Notes under the pieces: model-generated
Databases searched by the model: none
The model's input: only the letters and a program-made list of their open reading frames with translations
What the model was told of the DNA's origin: nothing
Position numbers and translations under genes: made by a program
Source of the DNA: Streptomyces lichenis
Lineage (GTDB): Bacteria; Actinomycetota; Actinomycetes; Streptomycetales; Streptomycetaceae
DNA length: 64,000 nt
Reading direction: 5' to 3'
Assembly: GCF_023218175.1 (NCBI RefSeq)
Contig: NZ_JALPTH010000005.1
Coordinates: 186,001 to 250,000 of the forward strand
In this document: positions 17,419 to 25,395 of the stretch, piece after piece
Layout: each line of letters opens with the position of its first letter
Numbering within the stretch: the first letter of the stretch is position 1

Positions 17419-17729
17419 CACTGCCTCCAGCTGCGTCCCCCGCGCCTGGTGCCCCGGGGAGGTGAACGAACGTTATCTACAGCATCCCGCACCCGGTCGT
17501 TTCGCGACCGCCGGGGAGGGGGAAATCACACGCGGGACATGTTCGTCGCGGATCGCCGTCCGGAACGGGCCACCGCCGGGCAGAGTGGCGATCACCAGGA
17601 AGCCGCAGCGAGGAAGCCGTGGCGCCGCGCCGCAGGCCGCGCGGCGCGCGCCACGGCAGGCAGACCACCAGCCACAGCGGGCAGCCACGGCAAGGCAAGC
17701 AGCCACCCGGCCATGGCACGGCAGGCACG

Positions 17730-17789
17730 CCACGGCCACGGCCACAGCCACAGCCACAGCCACAGCCACAGCCACAGCCACAGCCACAG
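17730..17789. repeat. Hexanucleotide array (CCACRG)10
   Basis: Two CCACGG then eight CCACAG units head to tail. The 17422-17955 gap upstream of the lipase holds no convincing gene; the array reads through as His-Ser repeats in one frame only because stops are rare. Arrays of this type are prone to copy-number slippage. Confidence 0.9.
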
Positions 17790-17797
17790 CAGGCAAA

Positions 17798-17885
17798 CAG
17801 CTCGCCGCCAGGCGCACCGCTCGCCACCAAGCAAGCAGCTCGCCGCCAAGCGCACCGCTCGCCGCCGGGCAGGCAGCTCACCGCC
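17798..17885. repeat. 38-bp tandem repeat, about 2.3 copies
   Basis: CAGCTCGCCGCC-headed 38-bp units start at 17798, 17836 and 17874 (partial), directly after the hexamer array and 60 bp before the lipase ribosome-binding site. Confidence 0.7.
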
Positions 17886-17955
17886 GGGCACAAGAGCGCG
17901 CCACCACGGCAGGCCATCGCCCTCCACCCGGCTTCCCTTTCCTCGGAGGTCGGCC

Positions 17956-18798
17956 ATGCATCCGCTCCTCGCTCTCCCCTTCCGGCCCCTCCCGATCCGC
18001 CTCCCGCTCCGCCTCCCCCTCGGGCTGTCCGCCGCGCTCGTCCGGGCCACCGCGCTGGACGCCGCGCTCCTCGCCGGACACCTCCTCCTCTACCCGACGG
18101 GCATCCACCCGGCGGGCATCGCGGACGGACGCCACCGGGCGCCGGGCCGGACCGCCGGGGCGGAGCCACCGGCCGTACTGCTGCACGGGCTGGTGGACAA
18201 CCGCTCCGTCTTCGTCGTGCTGCGCCGCACCCTGAGCCGGCGGGGCCGGCGGCTGGAGTGCCTCAACTACTCGTTGCTGACCTGCGACATCCGTACGGCC
18301 GCCGAGTTGCTGGGCCGCCATGTGGAAGAGGTGTGCGCCCGCAGCGGACACGCGCGGATCGACCTGGTCGGCCACAGCCTGGGCGGGTTGATCGCCCGGT
18401 ACTACGTGCAGCGGCTCGGCGGCGACCGCCGGGTGCGCACCCTGGTCACGCTCGGCACCCCGCACTCCGGCACCGTCGCCGTGCCGCCCGCCGGACTGCA
18501 TCCGCTGGTCCGCCAGATGCGGCCCGGCTCCTCGGTGCTGCGGGAGCTGGCGGGACCCGCACCGGGCTGCCGTACCCGCTTCGTCGGCTTCTGGAGCGAT
18601 CTGGACGCGCTGATGTCACCGGCCGAGACGGCCAGGATCGACCACCCCGACCTCACGGCGGAGAACGTCAGGGTCACCGGAATCGGTCATCTGGCACTGC
18701 TGTTCCATCCGGCCGTCGCCGCGGCGGTCCACGAGGCGCTCTCCGCGAGCCCCGACGGGCGCTCCGACGGAACGTCTGATTCCGCCGCCGTCGCCTAG
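17956..18798 (+). CDS. Membrane-associated lipase / alpha-beta hydrolase
   Basis: 280 residues. The nucleophile elbow GHSLGG is in DLVGHSLGGLIARYYVQRL. The oxyanion strand is PPAVLLHGLVDNRSVF, an acid is likely in WSDLDALMSP, and the catalytic His is probably in VTGIGHLALLFHP. The first ~50 residues are Leu/Pro-rich and hydrophobic, a signal anchor or unusual export signal. It resembles streptomycete triacylglycerol lipase/esterase EstA-type proteins. GGAGG lies 6 nt before ATG 17956. Upstream lies the tandem-repeat region; downstream is the M23 gene promoter. Confidence 0.85.
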   Translation: MHPLLALPFRPLPIRLPLRLPLGLSAALVRATALDAALLAGHLLLYPTGIHPAGIADGRHRAPGRTAGAEPPAVLLHGLVDNRSVFVVLRRTLSRRGRRLECLNYSLLTCDIRTAAELLGRHVEEVCARSGHARIDLVGHSLGGLIARYYVQRLGGDRRVRTLVTLGTPHSGTVAVPPAGLHPLVRQMRPGSSVLRELAGPAPGCRTRFVGFWSDLDALMSPAETARIDHPDLTAENVRVTGIGHLALLFHPAVAAAVHEALSASPDGRSDGTSDSAAVA

Positions 18799-18911
18799 CC
18801 GTCACCCCAGAGATTCGAACGACTGTCGAACGTACGGCCAAGGCTGCGCCCGCCCTCCGCCGAAAGACGGCCGAATGCCCGTTTCCCTCCGGGTCGAAAC
18901 CCCGCGGAAGA

Positions 18912-18941
18912 TTGTCGCTCGCGCATACCGCCGGGTACAGT
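18912..18941 (+). promoter_or_regulatory. Sigma-70 (HrdB-type) promoter of the M23 peptidase gene
   Basis: TTGTCG, 18-bp spacer, TACAGT, 83 bp upstream of the GTG start at 19025. A TTCGA-N7-TCGAA inverted repeat lies further upstream at 18814-18830. Confidence 0.55.
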
Positions 18942-19024
18942 CGCGCCCACTGCTTTCCCCTCTGGGGCCCCCTTCGCGGGGCCGTCCCGGAACTGGTCCT
19001 GCTGCCGAGGCGAGAGAGACGTTG

Positions 19025-20605
19025 GTGAACGACCAGCACCCCCACGCCGGGTACCTCGGGGACGGCGCCTATGCGCCGACCACCCACGAGACCGGCAGCT
19101 TCACCGCCAGCGGCTTCCACCCGGGCCACGCCCAGAGCACCGGCCACGACCAGAGCGCCGGGTACGACCACGGCTCCGGTTACGGCGGCGCCGACGCCGG
19201 ATACGCCACCGGCTCGTTCACCCCCGGCGCCTTCGCCGCCGACCCGCTCTTCGGCGACTACCCCGGAACCGCCGAGCAGACGCACGCCGCCTACACCGCG
19301 ACCCTTCCCGAGGGCGGGGGCGTCTTCCCCCAGGACCCCGGCACCGCCGCGTACCCGATGCCCGGCTGCGAGGGCCCGACGGCCGACGGCCACCACAGCG
19401 GCCCGTACGACACCACCCAGTGGACGGCCGCCGCCGGGTACGGCGAGTACCCCGAGTACACCGGCCAGTGGGACGCCACTACCTGGGCCGACGCCGCCAC
19501 CCAGACCATGCAGACGGCCACCCTGGCCGGCCCGGAGGCCCCCGCCCCCCAGCCGCCGGCCCCGGTCTACGAGGCCACCGCCCAGTGGGACGCCTCCGGC
19601 TATGACACCGGCGCCTACTCCACCGCCGCCTGGGAGTACGCGGCCGCGCCCACCGAGACGTTCACCGTCCCGGAGCAGTACGACTACGCGGCGGCGGACC
19701 AGCCCCTGGAGGACCGGCAGGACGGCGAGCCCGCGCAGGATGCGGCGGGCGACGCCGCGGAGAGGGACGAGGACGAGGCGCCGGAGCAGGAGCAGGTGCA
19801 TGAGCTCGCCGCGGTGGTCCCGCGGCCGGCGCGGCGCGGCTCCCAGGGCGGTGCCCGCGGCCGGCGCCGTACCCCCGCCAAGCGGTCCGCGCTGCTGACC
19901 GTCGCCGTGCCCTCGGCCTGCGTCATGGGCGTCGCCGGTATCGCGGCCGCCTCGGTCACCGACCTGACCGGCGAGGCGACCAAGCCGAAGACCGACGACA
20001 AGGCCGTGACCGCCGCCGACACGCCGACCGTGCAGCCGGTCGTCGCCAATCGCCAGCTCGACACCCAGCTGGAGGCCTTCAGCGCCGACGCCCGCGACTT
20101 CGGCGACCGGGCCAGCCGCACCCAGGAGCGCATCGACCTGAAGGTCCGCCAGGAGACCGAGCGCAAGAAGCGCATCGAGGAGGCCGCCCGGCGCGAGGCC
20201 CTGCGCCCCAAGTTCGCGCTGCCGGTGGCGCTGCACCAGCTCAGTGCCCGCTACGGCCAGGCCGGCGTCAACTGGATGTCGCTGCACACCGGGATCGACT
20301 TCCCGGTGCAGTACGGCACCCCGGTGATGGCCGCCACCGACGGCACCGTGCGCACCCAGTGGAACAGCGCCTACGGCAACATGGTCATCGTGACCGCCCC
20401 CGACGGCACCGAGACCTGGTACTGCCACCTCAGCAGCGCCAAGATCCGCTCCGGCTCGGTCAAGGCCGGCGAGACCATCGCGTACTCCGGCAACTCCGGC
20501 AACTCCACCGGCCCGCACCTGCACTTCGAGGTGCGCCCCGGCGGCGGCTCCGCCATCGACCCGCTGCCCTGGCTGCTCAGCCACGGCCTCAACCCGACCG
20601 GCTGA
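19025..20605 (+). CDS. M23 family metallopeptidase (peptidoglycan hydrolase)
   Basis: 526 residues. The C-terminal ~130 residues are an M23/LytM domain with zinc ligands: H in HTGIDFPVQYGTPV with the paired D, and HLHFEV near the end (GNSTGPHLHFEVRPGG). A single TM helix (SALLTVAVPSACVMGVAGIA) at about residue 300 anchors it. The preceding cytoplasmic tail is ~290 residues, rich in Tyr/Gly/Ala/Thr and disordered. A Glu/Arg-rich coiled coil links TM and enzyme. GTG 19025 (VNDQHPHAGYLGDGAY) follows GAGAGAG; a TTG lies one codon earlier. It likely cleaves peptidoglycan cross-bridges. Confidence 0.9.
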   Translation: MNDQHPHAGYLGDGAYAPTTHETGSFTASGFHPGHAQSTGHDQSAGYDHGSGYGGADAGYATGSFTPGAFAADPLFGDYPGTAEQTHAAYTATLPEGGGVFPQDPGTAAYPMPGCEGPTADGHHSGPYDTTQWTAAAGYGEYPEYTGQWDATTWADAATQTMQTATLAGPEAPAPQPPAPVYEATAQWDASGYDTGAYSTAAWEYAAAPTETFTVPEQYDYAAADQPLEDRQDGEPAQDAAGDAAERDEDEAPEQEQVHELAAVVPRPARRGSQGGARGRRRTPAKRSALLTVAVPSACVMGVAGIAAASVTDLTGEATKPKTDDKAVTAADTPTVQPVVANRQLDTQLEAFSADARDFGDRASRTQERIDLKVRQETERKKRIEEAARREALRPKFALPVALHQLSARYGQAGVNWMSLHTGIDFPVQYGTPVMAATDGTVRTQWNSAYGNMVIVTAPDGTETWYCHLSSAKIRSGSVKAGETIAYSGNSGNSTGPHLHFEVRPGGGSAIDPLPWLLSHGLNPTG

Positions 20606-20631
20606 CCGGCCGAACCCCGCTGACAGCACGC

Positions 20632-20668
20632 GAAGGGGCCCGAACTCCTCCCGGAGCCGGACCCCTTC
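20632..20668. terminator. Bidirectional hairpin terminator
   Basis: GAAGGGG/CCCCTTC arms with an inner CCG/CGG extension, between the convergent M23 and pcrA genes. Confidence 0.7.
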
Positions 20669-20695
20669 ACCGTATCCGCACCGCTCCCGCCGGTG

Positions 20696-23158
20696 CTACA
20701 GCTTTTCGACCGGGGCGTACCGCAGCAGCAGCCGCTTGGGCTTCTCGTCCCCGAAGTCGATGGTGGCCTGGGCGTCCCCGCCCGCTCCGGTCACCGCCAG
20801 CACCGTGCCGAGGCCGAACTGGTCGTGGGTGACCCGGTCGCCGACCGAGAGGGCGATCACCGGCTTGTCCGTCGTACGCCGGGTGGCGAAGCCGGACGGA
20901 CCCGCGCTGCGGGAACGCGAGGAGGACAGCGAGGAGGCGATCCCGGAGATCGGACCGGCCGGCGCCGCCTTCGCCCCGGTGCGCTTCCACTCCAGATACG
21001 CGCCGGGGATCTCCTCCAGGAAGCGGGAGGGCGGGTTGTACGAGGGCTGGCCCCAGGCGCTGCGCAGGGTGGAGCGGGTGAGGTAGAGCCGCTCGCGGGC
21101 GCGGGTGATGCCCACGTACGCCAGGCGCCGCTCCTCCTCCAGCTCCTTGGCCTGGCCCAGCGCCCGCATGTGCGGGAAGACGCCGTCCTCCAGACCGGTG
21201 AGGAACACCACCGGGAACTCCAGGCCCTTGGCGGTGTGCAGGGTCATCAGCGTGATGACGCCGGAGCCCTCCTCGTCCTCGTCCGGGATCTGGTCGGAGT
21301 CGGCGACCAGCGCCACCTGCTCCAGGAACTCGGCCAGGGTGCCGGGGTTGTCCCCCTGCCGGTCCTGCTCGAACTCCAGAGCCACGGCCGCGAGTTCCTG
21401 GAGGTTCTCGATGCGGGTCTCGTCCTGGGGGTCGGTGGAGGCCTGGAGCTCGGCGAGGTACCCGGTGCGCTCCAGTACGGCCTCCAGCACCACGGCCGGG
21501 CCCGCGCCGGACTCGACGACCGTGCGCAGCTCGTCCATCAGGGTGTTGAACCGCTTGACCGCGTTGGCCGAGCGGGCGGCCATCCCGTACGCCTCGTCCA
21601 CCCGGCGCAGCGCCTGCGGGAAGGTGATCTTCTCGCGGAGCGCGAGGGCGTCGACCATGGCCTCGGCGCGCTCGCCGATGCCGCGCTTGGGGGTGTTGAG
21701 GATACGGCGGAGCGGGACGTTGTCCTCGGGGTTGGCGAGCACGCGCAGATAGGCGAGGACGTCCCGGACCTCCTTGCGCTCGTAGAACCGGACGCCGCCG
21801 ACGACCTTGTAGGGCAGCCCGACCCTGATGAGGATCTCCTCGAAGACACGGGACTGGGCGTTGGTGCGGTAGAACACCGCCACGTCCCCGGCCTTGGCGT
21901 CACCGGCGTCGGTGAGCCGGTCGATCTCGTCGGCGACGAACTGGGCCTCGTCGTGCTCGGTGTCGGCGACGTACCCGGTGATCTGGGCGCCGGCCCCGGC
22001 GTTGGTCCACAGGTTCTTCGGGCGGCGGCTCTCGTTGCGCTCGATGACCGCGTTGGCGGCGGAGAGGATGGTCTGCGTGGAGCGGTAGTTCTGCTCCAGC
22101 AGGATGGTGGTGGCGTCCGGGTAGTCCTCCTCGAACTGGAGGATGTTGCGGATGGTGGCCCCGCGGAAGGCGTAGATCGACTGGTCCGCGTCGCCCACCA
22201 CGCACAGCTCGGCCGGGCCCAGGTCCTCGTAGCCGGTGCCGACCAGCTCGCGCACCAGGGTGTACTGGGCGTGGTTGGTGTCCTGGTACTCGTCCACCAG
22301 CACATGCCGGAAGCGGCGCCGGTAGTGCTCGGCCACGTCCGGGAAGGCCTGGAGCAGATGGACGGTGGTCATGATGATGTCGTCAAAGTCGAGGGCGTTG
22401 GCCTCGCGCAGCCGGGACTGGTACATCCGGTACGCCTCGGCCAGCGTCTTCTCGAAACCATCGGCGGCCTGATCGGCGAAGGCCTCCTCGTCGATCAGCT
22501 CGTTCTTCAGGTTGGAGACCTTGGCGCTGAAGGACTTCGGCGGGAACTTCTTCGGGTCCAGGTCCAGATCCCGGCAGACCAGCGCCATCAGCCGCTTGGA
22601 GTCGGCGGCGTCGTAGATCGAGAACGAGGAGGTGAAGCCCAGCTTCTTGGACTCGCGGCGCAGGATCCGGACACAGGCGCTGTGGAAGGTCATCACCCAC
22701 ATCGCGTTGGCGCGCGGGCCGACAAGCTGCTCGACGCGCTCCTTCATCTCCCCGGCGGCCTTGTTGGTGAAGGTGATCGCCAGTATCTGGCCGGGATGGA
22801 CATGCCGGGTGCCCAGCAGATGCGCGATGCGGTGGGTGAGCACCCGGGTCTTGCCGGAGCCGGCACCGGCCACGATGAGCAGCGGGGAGCCGGTGTGCAC
22901 CACGGCGGCGCGCTGCTGCTCGTTCAGCCCCTCCAGCAGCGCGGCGGGGTCCAGGGCGGTGTGCCGGGTGTCCCGGGGCGGGGGCACGTCGAAGCGGTCC
23001 CCGAAGAGGTCGTGCGGAACCTCCTCGCCGCCCGGACCGTGGTCACCGTGGTCGTCGAGGTCCTCGGGCGGGGGCGGTTCCTCGGCCGTACGGTCACCGG
23101 CCTTGCGGTCGCGGTCGCCGAGTCCCGCCAGGAAGCTGTCGTCAAAGAGGCTGCTCAT
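20696..23158 (-). CDS. pcrA: PcrA/UvrD-type DNA helicase
   Basis: 820 residues, a superfamily 1A 3'-5' helicase of DNA repair and replication-transcription conflict. Motif I is AGAGSGKT (97-104), motif II VDEYQDTN, motif III GDADQSIYAFRGA; LEQNYRS, TAKGLEFPVVF and EERRLAYVGITRA follow. The N-terminal ~70 residues are an acidic actinobacterial extension. The C-terminus (DRVTHDQFGLGTVL...ATIDFGDE) is the Tudor-like RNA-polymerase-binding region. ATG 23158 lies seven bases after a plausible leaderless transcription start from the damage-type promoter just upstream, tying this repair helicase to that regulon. Confidence 0.96.
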   Translation of the reverse strand: MSSLFDDSFLAGLGDRDRKAGDRTAEEPPPPEDLDDHGDHGPGGEEVPHDLFGDRFDVPPPRDTRHTALDPAALLEGLNEQQRAAVVHTGSPLLIVAGAGSGKTRVLTHRIAHLLGTRHVHPGQILAITFTNKAAGEMKERVEQLVGPRANAMWVMTFHSACVRILRRESKKLGFTSSFSIYDAADSKRLMALVCRDLDLDPKKFPPKSFSAKVSNLKNELIDEEAFADQAADGFEKTLAEAYRMYQSRLREANALDFDDIIMTTVHLLQAFPDVAEHYRRRFRHVLVDEYQDTNHAQYTLVRELVGTGYEDLGPAELCVVGDADQSIYAFRGATIRNILQFEEDYPDATTILLEQNYRSTQTILSAANAVIERNESRRPKNLWTNAGAGAQITGYVADTEHDEAQFVADEIDRLTDAGDAKAGDVAVFYRTNAQSRVFEEILIRVGLPYKVVGGVRFYERKEVRDVLAYLRVLANPEDNVPLRRILNTPKRGIGERAEAMVDALALREKITFPQALRRVDEAYGMAARSANAVKRFNTLMDELRTVVESGAGPAVVLEAVLERTGYLAELQASTDPQDETRIENLQELAAVALEFEQDRQGDNPGTLAEFLEQVALVADSDQIPDEDEEGSGVITLMTLHTAKGLEFPVVFLTGLEDGVFPHMRALGQAKELEEERRLAYVGITRARERLYLTRSTLRSAWGQPSYNPPSRFLEEIPGAYLEWKRTGAKAAPAGPISGIASSLSSSRSRSAGPSGFATRRTTDKPVIALSVGDRVTHDQFGLGTVLAVTGAGGDAQATIDFGDEKPKRLLLRYAPVEKL

Positions 23159-23167
23159 CGCCTATCG

Positions 23168-23190
23168 AGTTTAGGACCCCCCACTGACAG
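23168..23190 (-). promoter_or_regulatory. RecA-NDp/PafBC-type DNA-damage promoter of pcrA
   Basis: On the minus strand CTGTCAGTG, eight bases, TAAACT. It has the same spacing as the sites at 13220-13242 and 12511-12533. The -10 ends nine bases before the ATG, so the mRNA should be leaderless or nearly so. Confidence 0.75.
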
Positions 23191-23351
23191 CCGGGGCCGA
23201 ACGGCCGGTCCCACCGTATGGACTCGGCCACCCCGCGCCTCCGGGGTGCCGTCTCCGGGCCCGGCGGCTCACTCTGCGTACCGGATCCGTACCGGCCCGC
23301 AGACATCGCGCCAAGGTCACGGAAATGTATCGGGCAAATCGAACATCATCC

Positions 23352-23381
23352 TTCACAGCACCACCACACGTTGGCTAGCGT
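23352..23381 (+). promoter_or_regulatory. Sigma-70 promoter in front of the ydaO leader
   Basis: TTCACA, 18-bp spacer, TAGCGT. It places the transcription start near 23388, so the whole ydaO-type leader and the C40 gene would be on the transcript. Confidence 0.6.
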
Positions 23382-23423
23382 GCTCGCCCAAGCGGCCCGT
23401 CCCGCATCGGCGAACCACGCCGG

Positions 23424-23600
23424 TCGGGTCGCCACCGCCGTCTCCGTGCTGCCCCGCGGCGGCACGGCACCGGGTCCCACGACGTACGACCGAGGTGAAT
23501 CGGCCCGCGACCGCTCCCCCGGCGGCGGGCCGTAGGGCACCTTCCGTTCCGCCCGAACCTGCACCGGCCGCCCAGGGCCGACCCGGTAGGCGGTCCATGG
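23424..23600 (+). ncRNA. ydaO-type cyclic di-AMP riboswitch
   Basis: The segment holds hallmark blocks of the actinobacterial ydaO leader in the right order: a CGTGCTGCC/GGCGGCACG hairpin (23445-23466), GGTGAATCGGCC (from 23494), GGGCCGTAGGGCACCTTCC (from 23527), CCCGAAC and ACCCGGTAGGCGGT (from 23581), ending at the AAGGAG ribosome-binding site. ydaO RNAs bind c-di-AMP and shut off downstream genes. In actinobacteria they precede resuscitation factors and NlpC/P60 wall hydrolases, which fits the gene here. Edges are approximate. Confidence 0.8.
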
Positions 23601-23615
23601 AAGGAGATGCCGGCC

Positions 23616-24743
23616 TTGGCGTCGCATCGCAAGCCGCGCTCACGCACCCTGCCCGTCCTGCACGGTTCCTCCCCCGCCGCCGTCGGGGTCACCACGGCTG
23701 CCGCCCTCGCTTCGGTGGCCCTCATCTCCTCGCAGAGCGCCACCGCCGCCACCGCCCCGCCCTCCGGGCGCACACCCACCGCCGGAGCGCCCTCCCCCGA
23801 GGAGGTCAGCGCCAAGGTGGACGACCTCTACCGGCAGGCCGGCGGCGGCGACACCGGCCGGACGGCGGCGGTACGGTCCGGGGCCACCGCGGTCGGGACG
23901 GCGCCGGCCGAGCGCCCGGCCGACCGCGTCACCGACCGTATCGACGACCGCACCGCCGACCATGTCATCGACCGCATCGACACCCCGCCGCCGCGCGCGG
24001 AGGACCGGCTGCCGGACGCCTGGACCGCGCCCTGCCCCGGGGACGTCCGCGCGGGGACGGTACGGGACGAGGCGGGGTGCGGGGAGGAGGACCGTACGGG
24101 AGGGGTGGCCGCGGAGACCGCCCCGCGGGTGGTCAAGGAGCGCAGCCAGTCGCGGCTGGCCCAGGCCCGGCTGCTGCTGGTACGGGCCGCCGCCGAGCGG
24201 ACGCCCGCCACGGGGATACCGGCCACGGGGATACCCGCCCTGGGCACACCCGTAGAGCCCCGCTCCACCGCCGTCCTCGCGGCCGCACGGCAGCTGTCGG
24301 TGGTGCCGCCTTCGCCGCCGGTGGCACCGGTGACCGCCCCGGCCGCCCCTGCCGCCCACGCCACGGGCTCGCTGGGGAGCGAGGCGGCCAGGGTGGTCGC
24401 CTTCGCCGAGGCCCAGTTGGGAAAGCCCTATGTGCCGGGGGCGGCGGGCCCGAGTTCGTACGACTGCTCCGGGCTGGTGCGTGCCGCGTGGAAGGCGGCG
24501 GGGGTCGAACTGCCCCGGGACGCCGGGGCGCAGGCGCTGGCCGGGACGCCGGTCGCGATGGGGCAGATGCGCGCCGGTGACCTGGTGTTCTTCCATGGCG
24601 GCGGCGCCGGCCCCGGCCCGGGCGGCCATGTCGGCATCTACAAGGGCGACGGGATGATGATCCACGCGCCCGGGCCGGGTGCCGGGGTGCGCGAGGAGTC
24701 CGTGTTCTCGATGCCGATCCACGGCAGCGTCCGCCCCGCCTGA
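23616..24743 (+). CDS. NlpC/P60 (C40) cell-wall hydrolase under riboswitch control
   Basis: 375 residues. The C-terminal NlpC/P60 domain has the catalytic Cys in SYDCSGLVRAAW and His in GGHVGIYKGDG, with the third polar residue likely the His of IHAPGPG. The N-terminus ASHRKPRSR plus a hydrophobic stretch is the export signal typical of streptomycete C40 proteins. The usual coiled coil after DDLYRQA is replaced by DRVTDRIDDRTADHVIDRID repeats and a proline-rich linker with ATGIP repeats. I choose TTG 23616: it has proper 9-nt spacing from AAGGAG and the conserved ASHRKPR start, whereas ATG 23607 abuts the ribosome-binding site. Confidence 0.85.
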   Translation: MASHRKPRSRTLPVLHGSSPAAVGVTTAAALASVALISSQSATAATAPPSGRTPTAGAPSPEEVSAKVDDLYRQAGGGDTGRTAAVRSGATAVGTAPAERPADRVTDRIDDRTADHVIDRIDTPPPRAEDRLPDAWTAPCPGDVRAGTVRDEAGCGEEDRTGGVAAETAPRVVKERSQSRLAQARLLLVRAAAERTPATGIPATGIPALGTPVEPRSTAVLAAARQLSVVPPSPPVAPVTAPAAPAAHATGSLGSEAARVVAFAEAQLGKPYVPGAAGPSSYDCSGLVRAAWKAAGVELPRDAGAQALAGTPVAMGQMRAGDLVFFHGGGAGPGPGGHVGIYKGDGMMIHAPGPGAGVREESVFSMPIHGSVRPA

Positions 24744-24762
24744 GGGCCAAGGGCCCGCCCGA

Positions 24763-24793
24763 GGCCCGCGGGCCCCTCTGCGGCCCGCGGGCC
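24763..24793. terminator. Hairpin made of a duplicated palindrome
   Basis: GGCCCGCGGGCC occurs twice, seven bases apart, giving a perfect 12-bp stem between the convergent C40 and small membrane-protein genes. Confidence 0.65.
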
Positions 24794-24801
24794 CGGCGCG
24801 G

Positions 24802-25155
24802 TCAGGTCCAGAGGGTGGCGATGAGGATGTTCGCCAGGGTCAGCCCGCCGACGGCGCCGAACTGGGCCTTGTCCGCCTTCTCCTCGTCGCGCTTGACGTA
24901 GACCAGGCCGAGGATGACGACCAGGATCGCCAGCTTCACGCCGATCTTGATGTTGTTCACGGTCTGGTACTCGGCCTGGTTCAGCCCGACCAGCACCATG
25001 CCGGTGAGCAGCATGGTCAGGGCGCCGTGCAGCATGGCCGGGCTGAACCGCGCGGTGCCCGCGCTCATCGCCTTCATCTGGGTGAGGAAGCCGCCGAGGA
25101 GCGCGGCGATACCGATGATGTGCAGGGCGACGAAGACATTGATGAGGACGTCCAT
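24802..25155 (-). CDS. Small four-helix membrane protein
   Basis: 117 residues, four predicted TM helices: VLINVFVALHIIGIAALLGGFL, LHGALTMLLTGMVLVGL, KLAILVVILGLVYVK and VGGLTLANILIATLW. A charged KRDEEKADKA loop lies between the last two. No enzyme motif. ATG 25155 is supported by a TAGGCT -10 seven bases upstream and no Shine-Dalgarno, indicating leaderless mRNA. I do not recognise a characterised family. Confidence 0.8.
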   Translation of the reverse strand: MDVLINVFVALHIIGIAALLGGFLTQMKAMSAGTARFSPAMLHGALTMLLTGMVLVGLNQAEYQTVNNIKIGVKLAILVVILGLVYVKRDEEKADKAQFGAVGGLTLANILIATLWT

Positions 25156-25395
25156 GGCCCGGAGCCTAGACGGGGCCCCGGGGCCCTCCGCCGCCCGGGG
25201 CCGGGCCCGCGCCTCGCGCGACAAATCCTCACCACAGATCCGCCTCGGGGCCGTTCCGGTCCGATCCCGCCCGGCATCCGGTCGCACCGGGTCACCGAGG
25301 CTCCAAGGGCGAACAGTTGCGGTCATTCCCCGTCCGGCGTGTGACCCGGGCGCCTAGCGTCCCTGCCACGTCCAGGAAGGGAAGTGACCGCCGCC

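Noticed and set aside
17290..17955. In-frame N-terminal extension of the lipase with His-Ser repeats
   Set aside because: A good ribosome-binding site precedes ATG 17956 and the extension is a product of the hexamer array, with no resemblance to lipases.
18811..18830. GATTCGAAC resembling a tRNA T-loop
   Set aside because: No flanking 5-bp T stem, anticodon arm or acceptor stem is present; it is part of an intergenic inverted repeat.
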